Positions 44,598-53,774 of a stretch of 64,000 nt of DNA are shown one piece after another. Position numbers and translations under genes: made by a program. Position 1 is the first letter of the stretch. Each line of letters starts with the position of its first letter. The DNA is from Roseovarius sp. THAF27 (GTDB lineage: Bacteria; Pseudomonadota; Alphaproteobacteria; Rhodobacterales; Rhodobacteraceae). The stretch is taken from the NCBI RefSeq assembly GCF_009363655.1, contig NZ_CP045393.1, positions 1,550,001 to 1,614,000 on the forward strand. The letters are read 5' to 3'. The notes beneath the pieces were generated by a model that had not been told where the DNA came from, did not search any database, and saw only the letters and a list, made by a program, of their open reading frames with translations.

Positions 44598-45857
44598 ATG
44601 CGTCGAGTGGTCGTGACAGGTCTGGGTCTTGTGACCCCGCTGGCATCTGGCGTGGAGGAGAGCTGGCGCCGCATTCTGGATGGCAAGTCCGGGGCGGGCA
44701 CCATCACGCGGTTCGACCCTGTGAACGTGGCCACGAAATACGCCTGCGAAGTGCCGCTGGGCGATGGCAGCGACGGCACGTTCAACTCGGACGATTACAT
44801 GGAGCCGAAAGAGCGCCGGAAGGTGGATGATTTCATCCTCTACGGCGTGGCGGCGGCGGAACAGGCGGTGCGCGATGCGGACTGGCTGCCCGAGGACGAG
44901 GAAAGCCGCCTGCGCACCGGCGTGATGATCGGCTCCGGCATCGGCGGGTTGCGCTCGATCGAGGAAACGACGCTGCTGATCCGCGACCGTGGCGTGCGGC
45001 GGGTGTCGCCGTTCTTTATCCCGGGCGCGCTGATCAACCTGATCAGCGGCCAGGTCAGCATCCGCTACGGCTTCAAGGGGCCGAACCACGCGGTGGTGAC
45101 GGCCTGTTCCACGGGCGCCCACGCCATCGGTGACGCGTCGCGGCTCATTCAGCATGGCGATGCCGACGTGATGATCGCGGGCGGCGCCGAGGCGGCGATT
45201 TGCGAGATCGGCATCGCGGGGTTCAACGCCTGCAAGGCGCTTTCCACCAAGCGCGCGGATGACCCGCAGGCGGCCAGCCGGCCGTATGATGCGGATCGCG
45301 ACGGGTTCGTGATGGGCGAGGGCGCCGGCATGGTGGTGCTGGAGGAATACGAGCACGCCAAGGCGCGCGGCGCCAAGATCTATGCCGAGGTGCTGGGCTA
45401 CGGCCTGTCGGGCGACGCCTATCACATCACAGCGCCCGCAGAGGACGGCGATGGCGGGTTCCGCGCCATGCAGGGCGCGCTGCGCAATGCCGGGATCACG
45501 CCGGCGGACGTGGATTACATCAACGCCCACGGCACCAGCACCATGGCCGACACGATCGAGCTGAAAGCGGTGGAGAAACTGCTGGGCGACGCGGCCTCGA
45601 CGGCGACGATGAGTTCGACCAAATCCTCGACCGGGCACCTTCTGGGCGCGGCGGGGGCGATCGAGGGCATCTTCTCGATCCTCGCAATCCGTGACCAGGT
45701 GGCACCGCCCACCATCAACCTCGATACCCCGGCGGTGGACACCCCGCTGAACCTGGCGCCGAACGCCAAGCACGAGCGCGAGATCAAGGTGGCGATTTCC
45801 AACAGCTTCGGCTTTGGCGGCACCAACGCCTGTCTTTGCCTGGGGGCCGTGCGCTGA
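44598..45857 (+). CDS. fabF: 3-oxoacyl-[ACP] synthase II
   Basis: A 419-residue condensing enzyme. The Cys-His-His triad is in T-A-C-S-T-G-A-H-A-I, N-A-H-G-T-S-T and S-T-G-H-L-L-G-A-A-G. V-V-V-T-G-L-G-L-V-T-P-L is the usual start. FabF extends C16:1-ACP and sets membrane fluidity. Its TGA overlaps the mltG ATG by one base. Confidence 0.97.
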   Translation: MRRVVVTGLGLVTPLASGVEESWRRILDGKSGAGTITRFDPVNVATKYACEVPLGDGSDGTFNSDDYMEPKERRKVDDFILYGVAAAEQAVRDADWLPEDEESRLRTGVMIGSGIGGLRSIEETTLLIRDRGVRRVSPFFIPGALINLISGQVSIRYGFKGPNHAVVTACSTGAHAIGDASRLIQHGDADVMIAGGAEAAICEIGIAGFNACKALSTKRADDPQAASRPYDADRDGFVMGEGAGMVVLEEYEHAKARGAKIYAEVLGYGLSGDAYHITAPAEDGDGGFRAMQGALRNAGITPADVDYINAHGTSTMADTIELKAVEKLLGDAASTATMSSTKSSTGHLLGAAGAIEGIFSILAIRDQVAPPTINLDTPAVDTPLNLAPNAKHEREIKVAISNSFGFGGTNACLCLGAVR

Positions 45858-47026
45858 TGTGGCGGCATATCGCGTCGAACTTCCTGACCTTCCTGGTGGT
45901 GATGATCTTCCTGCTGGGCGGGGTCATCCTGTGGGGGCAGAACCAGTACCAGGCCACCGGCCCGCTGGAAAATCCCATCTGCCTACAGGTGCCGCGCGGC
46001 AGTTCCATGAGGGCCGTGTCCAGTGATCTGGCCGCGCAGGGCGCGATCACCAGTGAGCGGATTTTTCGCATCGGTACGGATTACGGTGAAAAGACCCAGT
46101 TGCTGAAAGCCGGAAGCTGGCTGATTCCCGAAGGGTCCAGCATGGACGAGATCGCCGATATCGTGACCCGCGGCGGGGCCAGCACCTGTGGCACCGAGGT
46201 GGTGTACCGGATCGGCGTCAACGCCAGCGAAGTCGAGGTTCGCGAACTGGACCCGGCGACGAACCGATTTGTCGAGGTCGCGGCCTTCGATCCGCAGGCC
46301 GAGGAGGTCACGCCGCCCGCCGAGTTCACCGAGGTGCGTGAGCAGGCCGACACCCGCTACCGCGTCGCCGTCGCCGAAGGGGTGACAAGCTGGCAGGTGG
46401 TGAACGCGCTGGGGGCGGTCGACGCGCTGGACGGAGAGGTGGCGGGGGTGCCGCCCGAGGGCAGCCTTGCGCCCAACAGTTACGAGTTCAGCGTGGGTGA
46501 CACCCGCGAGAGCGTCCTGACCCGGATGCGCGAGGCGCAGGACCTGATCCTGACCGAAGCCTGGCAGAACCGGGCGTCGGATATCGCCGTCGAGACCCCC
46601 GAGGAAGCGTTGATCCTTGCCTCGATCATCGAAAAGGAAACCGGCGTGCCCACCGAGCGCGGGCAGGTGGCCAGCGTCTTCACCAACCGCCTTCTGCAAG
46701 GGATGCGCCTGCAGACCGACCCGACCGTGATCTATGGCATCACGAATGGCGAGAGCGTGCTGGGCCGCGGCCTGCGCCAGAGCGAACTGCGCGCCGAGAC
46801 GCCTTATAACACCTATGTCATCGACGGATTGCCGCCCACGCCCATCGCCAACCCGGGCCGTGCCAGCATCGAGGCGGCGGTAAACCCGGAAGACACGGAT
46901 TACGTGTTCTTCGTGGCCCGTACGCTGGACCCGCGCGACGGTCACCTGTTCGCCGAAACGCTGGAAGAGCATAACCGCAACGTCGCGGCCTATCGCGCGC
47001 TGGAGGCGGAGCGCGCCAACCAGTAG
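45857..47026 (+). CDS. mltG: Endolytic transglycosylase MltG
   Basis: A 389-residue membrane-anchored YceG-like enzyme. One N-terminal membrane segment (F-L-T-F-L-V-V-M-I-F-L-L-G-G-V-I-L-W) is followed by a LysM-like subdomain and the catalytic region I-L-A-S-I-I-E-K-E-T-G (Glu) with L-Q-T-D-P-T-V-I-Y-G and P-Y-N-T-Y-x-I-D-G-L-P-P-x-P-I-x-N-P-G. It cuts nascent glycan strands and sets their length. fabF-mltG is a conserved pair. Confidence 0.95.
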   Translation: MWRHIASNFLTFLVVMIFLLGGVILWGQNQYQATGPLENPICLQVPRGSSMRAVSSDLAAQGAITSERIFRIGTDYGEKTQLLKAGSWLIPEGSSMDEIADIVTRGGASTCGTEVVYRIGVNASEVEVRELDPATNRFVEVAAFDPQAEEVTPPAEFTEVREQADTRYRVAVAEGVTSWQVVNALGAVDALDGEVAGVPPEGSLAPNSYEFSVGDTRESVLTRMREAQDLILTEAWQNRASDIAVETPEEALILASIIEKETGVPTERGQVASVFTNRLLQGMRLQTDPTVIYGITNGESVLGRGLRQSELRAETPYNTYVIDGLPPTPIANPGRASIEAAVNPEDTDYVFFVARTLDPRDGHLFAETLEEHNRNVAAYRALEAERANQ

Positions 47027-47096
47027 GCGAAAGCTGGCGGCAGGCGCGGCACCGCACGGTGCTGCGACGACTGTTTAACCGAGATCTCTGAAACTG

Positions 47097-47137
47097 CAGG
47101 CGACCCGTGGCATGACCATCGGTCGCCTGTTTGCTTT
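47097..47137 (+). terminator. Terminator-like hairpin between mltG and the GTA remnant
   Basis: CAGGCGACC, a 15-nt loop, GGTCGCCTG, then TTTGCTTT. Perfect 9-base arms. Confidence 0.7.
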
Positions 47138-47184
47138 GAGAGACACTTTTTCCGCGATGCAAGAACTTCGAGGTACCGGCCCGC

Positions 47185-47535
47185 ATGCCACTGATCACGC
47201 ACGATCGGACCCCTTCCAACGTGACGCTGTCCATAGATGCGCTCGAGGCGCAACTGGCGGACATGCGCGCGGATCTGGAGGCGCTCTATTCCCAGATCAG
47301 GGAAGGGAAGTTCGAGGACCTGAGAAACGCCACACGCGCCACGTCGGAGATCCGGCAGTGGCTGAGGATCGCGATAGAAGCGGAGACACAACTTGAAAAA
47401 CGAAGAGAAAAAGAGCTTGGTGTCGCCGGTGCCTATGCCCTCGACCTCGATGAAGCCCGCGAAAGCATCGGATGTCGACTGGCTCGTCTCCGCAGGGCCC
47501 GAGACGCAGAAAGAGTTTCTGGACAGCCTGAGTGA
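47185..47535 (+). CDS. GTA cluster first small protein (orfg1-like)
   Basis: A 116-residue helical protein. L-A-D-M-R-A-D-L-E-A-L-Y, then E-G-K-F-E-D-L-R-N-A-T-R-A-T and I-R-Q-W-L-R-I-A-I-E-A-E-T-Q-L-E-K, matches from memory the small gene that precedes the terminase in Rhodobacterales gene transfer agent clusters (a putative small-terminase-like protein). It overlaps the fused terminase gene by 143 bp in another frame. It looks intact although most of the cluster is missing. Confidence 0.65.
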   Translation: MPLITHDRTPSNVTLSIDALEAQLADMRADLEALYSQIREGKFEDLRNATRATSEIRQWLRIAIEAETQLEKRREKELGVAGAYALDLDEARESIGCRLARLRRARDAERVSGQPE

Positions 47536-49900
47536 CGGCGAGATCCTGTCGCTGCCCTACCTGTTCGATTTCTGGGCGATGGACCACCAGCGCACGCCGG
47601 AAGGCGACTGGCGCGCTTGGGTCATCCTGGGCGGGCGTGGCGCGGGCAAGACGCGGGCGGGTGCCGAATGGGTGCGCAGCCAGGTCGAGGGCGCGCGCCC
47701 GCTGGATGCCGGGCATTGCCATCGCCTGGCGCTGGTGGGCGAGACCATCGACCAGGTCCGCGACGTGATGATCTTTGGCGAAAGCGGCATCCTGGCCTGC
47801 TCGCCCCCCGACCGCCGCCCGGTCTGGCAAGCCACGCGCAAACGGCTGATCTGGCCCAACGGGGCCACCGCACAGGTGTTCTCGGCGCATGACCCGGAAA
47901 GCCTGCGCGGGCCGCAATTCGACGGCGCTTGGGTGGACGAGTATGGCTGCGCCGCCGTGGACAAGGGCACCAACCAGCCCAACAAGTTCCTCGATCCGAA
48001 ATCCTCCGAATCCACTCTGCCGCATTTCTCGGACGGGCGCCGCGACGAGTTGATCCAGCAGCAATACCTGCGCGCCTTCCTCGGCTACTGGAACGATCCC
48101 GACAACAATCCGCAATCGGATGTCTACGAGGGTGCGATGCTGGACATGGATCACGCCTATGCCTGGGCCTGGGACATGCGGCCCTATCCCTATTTCCCCA
48201 ACAACCGCGGGCTCTGGAGCGATGGCGAGAACTACACCCGGGGCCATTGGCTGAACGGGCGCGTCTCCTCGCGTACGCTGTCGTCGGTGATCGACGAGAT
48301 CTGCCTGCGTACCGGGCTGGAACATTGCGACACCTCCCGCGCCCACGGTCTGGTGCGCGGCTATACGGTCGATCAGGTGTCCGAGGCCCGCGGCGCCCTG
48401 CAACCCTTGATGCTGCGCTATGGCGTCGACGCGGTGGATCGCGACGGGCGCCTGCATTTCGTGATGCGCGACGGTCAGAGCGACCGGCTGATCGACCTCG
48501 ACACGCTGGTCCGCGACCCCGAGCGTGACGGCGTGCTGGAGGAAACCCGCGGTAGCACCGTGGAACTGGCGGGCCGCGTCCGCCTGCGGTTCGTCGAGGC
48601 CGACGGCGATTTCGAAGTCATCGCCGAAGAGGCGATCCTGCCCGATGACGCCACCCACGCCGTCTCGACCTCGGAATTTCCTCTGGCCATGACCCGCGCC
48701 GAAGGGCGTCAGACGGTGGAACGCTGGCTGTCCGAGGCGCGCGTGGCCACCGACACGGTCCAGCTGACCCTGCCGCCGTCGCAGCTGGACACCGGCGCGG
48801 GCGATGTCATCGCCTTGCCCGAAGGGCAGGGGCGCGGTCTCTTTCGCATCGACCGGATCGACCAGATGGCCGCGGCGCAGAAACTCGAAGCGGTGCGTAT
48901 CGAACCCGAAAGCTATCGCCCCGCCGATTTCGCGGAGGAGGCTGTCACCCTGCGCCCCTTCGTGCCACCGTCCCCGGTCGCGCCGTTCTTCCTCGATCTG
49001 CCGCTGCTGACGGGCGAAGAGGTGCCGCACGCGCCGCACCTCGCGGTCACGGCCCGGCCATGGCCGGGATCGGTGGCGCTCTATGCGTCGGACGAGGATG
49101 CGAACTACACGCTGAATTCGCTGGTCACGGCCCGCACCCCCGTGGGCGTGCTCGAAACACCTCTGTTTCCCGCGGATCCGGGCCGCATCGACCGGGGTTC
49201 GGACCTCCAGGTGCGGATGCTGGCGGGCACGCTGCAAAGCATCAGCGACCTGGCGCTGCTGAACGGCGGCAACCTCTGCGCCATCGGCGACGGAACACCG
49301 GACGGGTGGGAGCTGATCCAGTTCCGCGAGGCCGAACTGGTGGACACAGACACGTACCTTCTGCGGCATCGTCTGCGCGGGCAGGTGGGCACCGAGCGCG
49401 CCGCGCCCTGGCCGGAGGGCAGCTACCTCGTGCGCCTCGATGGCACCGCCGAGCAGATCGACCTGGCCGAGGCCAAGCGCGGGCTGGCGCGCTACTATCG
49501 GATCGGCCCCGCGGGGCGCCCGGTGGACGATCCCAGCTTCAGCGCCGTGCGGCTGGCCTTCGATGGGCTGGGCCTGCGCCCGTTGTCCCCGGTGCACCTG
49601 CGGCTCGCGCCCGGGCAGGGGGGCGACCTGTCGCTCAACTGGATCCGGCGCACGCGGATCGGCGGCGACCGCTGGGACACCGCCGAGGTGCCGCTGGGCG
49701 AGGAAAAGGAGGAATATGTCGTGCGCGTGGTCCAGGCAGACGCGGTGATCCGCGAGGTCACCGTCGCGGCGCCAACCTGGACCTACAGCGCCGCCGCGCA
49801 GGCCGCGGACGCGCTTAGCGGCCTTTACGAGTTGCAGGTGGCCCAGCTGTCGGCCCGCTTCGGGCCTGGGCGTTTTTCCAGCCTGACAGTGCCCGGCTGA
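47393..49900 (+). CDS. In-frame fusion of GTA terminase (orfg2) N-terminus and tail protein (orfg15) C-terminus
   Basis: An 835-residue chimera. Residues 1-~183 are the ATPase start of a GTA/phage large terminase: W-V-I-L-G-G-R-G-A-G-K-T (Walker A 80-87), G-E-S-G-I-L-A-C-S-P-P-D-R-R-P and the Walker B strand F-D-G-A-W-V-D-E. Right after it, at Y-G-C-A-A-V-D-K-G-T-N-Q-P-N-K-F-L-D-P, the sequence becomes the C-terminal half of the orfg15 tail protein (host-specificity, baseplate type), which runs to the end with R-F-G-P-G-R-F-S-S-L. The terminase nuclease domain, portal, capsid and tail genes are absent. TTG at 47393 has GGAG 8 bp upstream; ATGs at 47435 and 47453 are alternatives. Confidence 0.88.
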   Translation: MKNEEKKSLVSPVPMPSTSMKPAKASDVDWLVSAGPETQKEFLDSLSDGEILSLPYLFDFWAMDHQRTPEGDWRAWVILGGRGAGKTRAGAEWVRSQVEGARPLDAGHCHRLALVGETIDQVRDVMIFGESGILACSPPDRRPVWQATRKRLIWPNGATAQVFSAHDPESLRGPQFDGAWVDEYGCAAVDKGTNQPNKFLDPKSSESTLPHFSDGRRDELIQQQYLRAFLGYWNDPDNNPQSDVYEGAMLDMDHAYAWAWDMRPYPYFPNNRGLWSDGENYTRGHWLNGRVSSRTLSSVIDEICLRTGLEHCDTSRAHGLVRGYTVDQVSEARGALQPLMLRYGVDAVDRDGRLHFVMRDGQSDRLIDLDTLVRDPERDGVLEETRGSTVELAGRVRLRFVEADGDFEVIAEEAILPDDATHAVSTSEFPLAMTRAEGRQTVERWLSEARVATDTVQLTLPPSQLDTGAGDVIALPEGQGRGLFRIDRIDQMAAAQKLEAVRIEPESYRPADFAEEAVTLRPFVPPSPVAPFFLDLPLLTGEEVPHAPHLAVTARPWPGSVALYASDEDANYTLNSLVTARTPVGVLETPLFPADPGRIDRGSDLQVRMLAGTLQSISDLALLNGGNLCAIGDGTPDGWELIQFREAELVDTDTYLLRHRLRGQVGTERAAPWPEGSYLVRLDGTAEQIDLAEAKRGLARYYRIGPAGRPVDDPSFSAVRLAFDGLGLRPLSPVHLRLAPGQGGDLSLNWIRRTRIGGDRWDTAEVPLGEEKEEYVVRVVQADAVIREVTVAAPTWTYSAAAQAADALSGLYELQVAQLSARFGPGRFSSLTVPG

Positions 49901-49910
49901 CGCGGCGACT

Positions 49911-50249
49911 TCAGCCCCGCGCGCAGTCCACGCAGCGCGTCGCGGCGGGGTCCAGACGCAGCCGGCCCGGGGCGATTTCCTCGCCGCAATCCTCGCAAGT
50001 GCCGTATTCGCCCTCGTCCATCCGGGCGAGGGCCGCCGCCAGCCGCGCCCGCTCTCCCGCGCGCCGCGCATCGGTGGCCTTGGCCATCGCCTGGTTCTGC
50101 AGCGCGTCCATCCGGCTCAGACGCCCCACAGATTGCTGGTCCAGCTCCACCGTCGCCTTGCCCGCCGCGCCGCGGGCATCCTCCTCGCTCAATTCCGCCA
50201 GCCGGGTCTCTATCAGCGCCCGGAAATCCTGTCGCTCTGCTTCATTCAT
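49911..50249 (-). CDS. DksA/TraR-type zinc-finger protein
   Basis: A 112-residue protein. An N-terminal coiled coil (Q-D-F-R-A-L-I-E-T-R-L-A-E-L) carries V-E-L-D-Q-Q-S-V-G-R-L-S-R-M-D-A, followed by a four-Cys zinc finger (C-E-D-C ... C-V-D-C). The family binds RNA polymerase; short members lack the full DksA coiled coil and are of uncertain role. M-N-E-A-E-R at 50249 is chosen; ATG at 50270 with AAAGG upstream is also possible. It is convergent with the GTA fusion gene. Confidence 0.85.
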   Translation of the reverse strand: MNEAERQDFRALIETRLAELSEEDARGAAGKATVELDQQSVGRLSRMDALQNQAMAKATDARRAGERARLAAALARMDEGEYGTCEDCGEEIAPGRLRLDPAATRCVDCARG

Positions 50250-50280
50250 TTTCGTGAACCCACCCATGACGCCTTTGCAT

Positions 50281-50308
50281 TTTACGGATCGAGCATATCT
50301 GGTATAAC
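50281..50308 (+). promoter_or_regulatory. Putative cysE promoter
   Basis: TTTACG (50281-50286), a 16-bp spacer and TATAAC (50303-50308), 27 bp before the cysE ATG. Confidence 0.45.
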
Positions 50309-50334
50309 CGATAGGCGCACCAAGGAGCATGCAC

Positions 50335-51141
50335 ATGGCCGAAACACATGCAAAGCTGGCAGAGCTTGACCCGGTCTGGGCCCGGATCAACACCGAGGCG
50401 ACAACCGCGATCAAGGACGAGCCGCTCCTGGGCGGGTTAATCCATTCCTCGATCCTGCACCACAAGACGATCGAGGCCGCGCTGGCCTATCGCACGTCGA
50501 TGAAGCTGGGCGCGGAAGAGATGCCCGAGCAGCTTTTGCGCGAGATCTGCGATATGGCCTATGCGGACGACCCAGAACTGGGGCAGGCCGCGCGCGCCGA
50601 TATCGTCGCCGTCTACGACCGCGACCCGGCCTGCGACCGTTTCATCCTGCCGATGCTGTTCTTCAAGGGATTCCAGGCGATCCAGGCCTACCGCGTGGCG
50701 AACTGGCTGTGGCGGACCGATCGCCGCGACATGGCGCGTTTCTTCCAGATGCGCTGCTCCGAGGTCTTCGGCGTCGACATTCACCCCGCCGCCCGTATCG
50801 GCAAGGGCATCATGATCGACCACGCCCACTCCATCGTCATCGGCGAGACGGCGGTGGTGGGCGACAACGTCTCGATGCTGCACTCCGTTACGCTTGGCGG
50901 TACCGGCAAGGAAGAGGAAGACCGCCATCCCAAGATCGGCGACGGCGTCCTCATCGGGGCCGGGGCCAAGGTTCTGGGCAACATCAAGGTCGGCCATTGC
51001 AGCCGCATCGCCGCCGGTTCCGTGGTGTTGCAGGAGGTGCCGCCCTGCAAGACCGTCGCCGGCGTTCCGGCCAAGATCGTGGGCGAGGCGGGCTGCGATC
51101 AGCCTTCCGTGGCCATGGACCAGCTTCTGGGCGTGCGCTGA
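50335..51141 (+). CDS. cysE: Serine O-acetyltransferase
   Basis: A 268-residue CysE, the first step of cysteine synthesis. The helical N-terminal domain is followed by left-handed beta-helix hexapeptides: G-I-M-I-D-H-A-H-S-I-V-I-G-E-T-A-V-V-G-D, then V-S-M-L-H-S-V-T-L-G-G-T-G, K-I-G-D-G-V-L-I-G-A-G-A and A-G-V-P-A-K-I-V-G. The active-site His pair sits in D-H-A-H and L-H-S. The ATG at 50335 has AAGGAG 7 bp upstream; the ATG at 50329 is too close to it. Confidence 0.96.
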   Translation: MAETHAKLAELDPVWARINTEATTAIKDEPLLGGLIHSSILHHKTIEAALAYRTSMKLGAEEMPEQLLREICDMAYADDPELGQAARADIVAVYDRDPACDRFILPMLFFKGFQAIQAYRVANWLWRTDRRDMARFFQMRCSEVFGVDIHPAARIGKGIMIDHAHSIVIGETAVVGDNVSMLHSVTLGGTGKEEEDRHPKIGDGVLIGAGAKVLGNIKVGHCSRIAAGSVVLQEVPPCKTVAGVPAKIVGEAGCDQPSVAMDQLLGVR

Positions 51142-51582
51142 GGCGCGCCTTCGCCGGACCATCATGACTCTTGTTCCGACAGCGGCGCCCGGTGCGCCGC
51201 TGTTTTCGTGAGGTCGAGCGGCGCGGTCGGGCGCATCGCGCGCTGGGCTGTTGCGCCTTTCCCAGCAGCATGATCGCCGCATGGCCCCTTGGAACGCGTT
51301 GTACTCATCGTGAAAGGCCCCGCCAGCGACGCGCGCAACGGGCAATGAGCGATCCCGGAACATCTTGCCACCCTTTCGGGTAATACGTGAAGATGTGGCG
51401 CCACCCGGCGCGCAGAACTCAAGAAAGGGCATCTGCACCGGCGTGATGCAAAAGAGACGCACAAAAGGGGCTTCGGGGCCGCATCGCATGGTGCCCTCTG
51501 TCGACATCGCCACGACCGGACAGTAGACAGCCCGCCAAAGAGATCGAAAACGGGCCTGTCTGCCCACGGGAGGTGTCGCTCC
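51142..51582. other. Gene-free gap with cysE terminator
   Basis: This 441-bp stretch has the cysE terminator at 51179-51207. No credible coding frame was found on either strand. A CATCTT...AAGATG stem enclosing ACCC-TTTC-GGGT lies around 51361-51396, possibly structured RNA, but without other support. Nothing else is recognised. Confidence 0.6.
51179..51207 (+). terminator. Intrinsic terminator of cysE
   Basis: ACAGCGGCGC, loop CCGGT, GCGCCGCTGT, then TTTCG. Perfect 10-base arms. Confidence 0.85.
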
Positions 51583-52323
51583 ATGATATCAAAGACCATC
51601 AGCTTTCTGCCCCTGGCCTTCGCGGTGCTTCTGGGCGCCTGCACCGAGGTTCCCGAGGACGGCGGTTCGTCCTTCGCCTCGTCGCGCAACGCGACCGAAA
51701 ACATGAGCCTGCCGCCCGCTGTGCTGGCCGAGGCGATTTCCATGCCCGACGCGGTATGGCAACGCTCGGCGCAACTGGCACGCTATGGCCACAGCTTCGA
51801 CAAGGCGTTCTACCAGGCCGCCGCACAGCGCGAGGCGGCCAATATCGCCGCGCTGAAGCAGGCGTTTCTCGATCTCGGCCCCGGTGTCGATCCCGAAGAG
51901 GCCGGGCGCGCCGCCTACGTGGCCTACACCTATGTCGCGCAGCTGGTCGTCGAATACGAGATCGACAGCGGCGCACTCGCCCACAACACGCGGGTGAATT
52001 TCGGCACCAAGCCGCGCGGTCTCTGCTGGCACTGGGCGCATGACATGGACGCCCGCCTGCAGCGCGAGAACTTCAAGACACTGGAAATTCACCGGGCCAT
52101 CGCCAATTACGACAGCATACGGCTAGAACACAGCACCACGATCCTGGGCCGCCGCGGCGACTCGATGGAAAACAGCCTGGTGCTCGATCCGTGGCGCGGT
52201 GCGGGCGAGCTTTACTGGGGCCTCGTGCGCGAGGATGGCCGCTACGACTGGACCGAGCGCAGCAAGGTCTTCGCCTGGAAAAAGGCGCAGAAGGCCAAGC
52301 AGACGGGTACGCCGGCGTTCTGA
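51583..52323 (+). CDS. Lipoprotein with possible Cys-His-Asp site
   Basis: A 246-residue lipoprotein; lipobox L-L-G-A-C with the lipidated Cys at 20. A helical region (about 55-125) precedes a C-terminal module: R-G-L-C148-W-H-W-A-H-D-M, then L-E-H183-S-T-T-I-L-G and L-V-L-D202-P-W-R. The order Cys-His-Asp with these contexts is reminiscent of transglutaminase/papain-like hydrolases; this is inference. No family name is certain. GGGAGG lies upstream of the ATG. It stands alone, convergent with the pdh operon. Confidence 0.65.
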   Translation: MISKTISFLPLAFAVLLGACTEVPEDGGSSFASSRNATENMSLPPAVLAEAISMPDAVWQRSAQLARYGHSFDKAFYQAAAQREAANIAALKQAFLDLGPGVDPEEAGRAAYVAYTYVAQLVVEYEIDSGALAHNTRVNFGTKPRGLCWHWAHDMDARLQRENFKTLEIHRAIANYDSIRLEHSTTILGRRGDSMENSLVLDPWRGAGELYWGLVREDGRYDWTERSKVFAWKKAQKAKQTGTPAF

Positions 52324-52374
52324 ACCCAATTCCCGCGCCGCGTAGGGTGGGTTTCAACCCACCACCGCCCTGAA

Positions 52375-52402
52375 CGAAAAAGGCCGGGGAAATCCCCGGC
52401 CT
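52375..52402 (-). terminator. Intrinsic terminator of the pdh operon
   Basis: On the minus strand AGGCCGGGG, loop ATTT, CCCCGGCCT, then TTTTCG. Perfect 9-base arms, 23 bp past the pdhC stop. Confidence 0.85.
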
Positions 52403-52424
52403 ACATTTTTGCCAAGCCGCGCCC

Positions 52425-53762
52425 TCAGGCCAGCATCACCATCGGGTTCTCCAGGTTCTCCCGGATCTTGTCGAGCAGCTCCGCCCCCAGCGCCCCGTCG
52501 ATGACCCGGTGATCGACGCTCAGCGTCACCGACATCACCGTCGCCACTGTCAACTCGCCATCATCGCCCACCACGGGCTTTTTCACGCCCGCGCCCACGG
52601 CCAGGATCGCGCCATGCGGCGGGTTGATCACCGCGTCGAAATTGTCGATCCCGAACATGCCAAGGTTGGAAATGGCGAAGGTCCCGCCCTGGTATTCCTC
52701 TGGCGACAGCTTGCGCTCGCGCGCGCGGCTGGCCAGGTCCTTCATCTCCGCCGACAGGGCCGAGAGCGACTTCATCTCGGCATCCTTCAGCACCGGCGTG
52801 AAAAGCCCGCCTTCGATCGCCACGGCCACGGCCACGTCCGACGGCTTCAGCTTCAGCACCCGGTCCCCGGCCCAGACCGCGTTGCAATCTGGCACCGCCT
52901 GTAGGGCCAGCGCGCAGGCCTTGATGATGAAGTCGTTCACCGACAGCTTAACGCCGCGCCCTTCCAGCTGCTTGTTCAGCTGCCCGCGGAATTTCAGCAG
53001 CGCATCCAGCTGGATATCCCGCCGCAGGTAGAAATGCGGGATGGTCTGCTTGGCCTCGGTCAGGCGGGCGGCGATGGTCTTGCGCATCCCGTCCAGCTTG
53101 ACCTCCTCGAACTCGCGGTTCTGGTACATCGCCACGACCGCATCGGTACTGGGGCCAGCCGGGGCAGGGGCCGCCTGTCCGCCGCTTGCCGCAGGTGCCG
53201 CCTTCTCTTCGGCAGGCTTCGCCGCACCGGCCTTGGCACTTTCCAAGTCCGCCTTCACGATCCGCCCATGCGGGCCCGAGCCCTTCAGCTCGGTCAGGTC
53301 GATGCCCTTCTGCTTGGCGATCCGCCGCGCCAGGGGCGAGGCAAAGACACGCTCGCCATCCTTCACCGGCGCTGCCGGGGCAGGGGGCACGTCGCCGCTC
53401 TCGGGCTTCGCTTGCTTGGCCTCGGCGTCTTTCTTGGGCGCTTCGTCCTTGGCCTCGGCCGTGTCGCCGCCACCACCGGAGGCCGGGGTGCTCACGTCAC
53501 CGATATCATCCGCGCTCTCGCCTTCTTCCAGCAGCACGGCAATCGCGGTGTTCACCTTCACGCCTTCGGTGCCTTCCTCGATCAGGATCTTGCCGATCGT
53601 GCCTTCGTCGACCGCCTCGAACTCCATCGTCGCCTTGTCCGTCTCGATCTCGGCCAGAAGGTCGCCGGAATTCACCGTATCGCCTTCTTTGACCAGCCAT
53701 TTCGCCAGCGTGCCTTCCTCCATCGTCGGGGAAAGGGCGGGCATCAGTATTTCCGTGGGCAT
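52425..53762 (-). CDS. pdhC: Pyruvate dehydrogenase E2, dihydrolipoamide acetyltransferase
   Basis: A 445-residue E2. The N-terminal lipoyl domain has the lipoyl-lysine K43 in E-T-D-K-A-T-M-E. After an Ala/Pro/Glu linker comes the peripheral-subunit-binding domain ([15 protein letters not shown], about 140-175), then the catalytic domain, with the active-site D-H-R-V-I-D-G-A near the C-terminus. E2 forms the core of the PDH complex. Its lipoyl domain is nearly identical to that of pdhB upstream. Confidence 0.96.
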   Translation of the reverse strand: MPTEILMPALSPTMEEGTLAKWLVKEGDTVNSGDLLAEIETDKATMEFEAVDEGTIGKILIEEGTEGVKVNTAIAVLLEEGESADDIGDVSTPASGGGGDTAEAKDEAPKKDAEAKQAKPESGDVPPAPAAPVKDGERVFASPLARRIAKQKGIDLTELKGSGPHGRIVKADLESAKAGAAKPAEEKAAPAASGGQAAPAPAGPSTDAVVAMYQNREFEEVKLDGMRKTIAARLTEAKQTIPHFYLRRDIQLDALLKFRGQLNKQLEGRGVKLSVNDFIIKACALALQAVPDCNAVWAGDRVLKLKPSDVAVAVAIEGGLFTPVLKDAEMKSLSALSAEMKDLASRARERKLSPEEYQGGTFAISNLGMFGIDNFDAVINPPHGAILAVGAGVKKPVVGDDGELTVATVMSVTLSVDHRVIDGALGAELLDKIRENLENPMVMLA

Positions 53763-53774
53763 CGCGCTCTCTCC

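Noticed and set aside
47297..50071. Long minus-strand open frame opposite the GTA fusion gene
   Set aside because: Composition is typical of antisense frames, while the plus strand has Walker motifs and GTA tail-protein sequence.
51162..51743. A minus-strand frame across the gap after cysE
   Set aside because: It overlaps the lipoprotein start on the other strand, is rich in Arg/Ser/Pro, and contains the cysE terminator.
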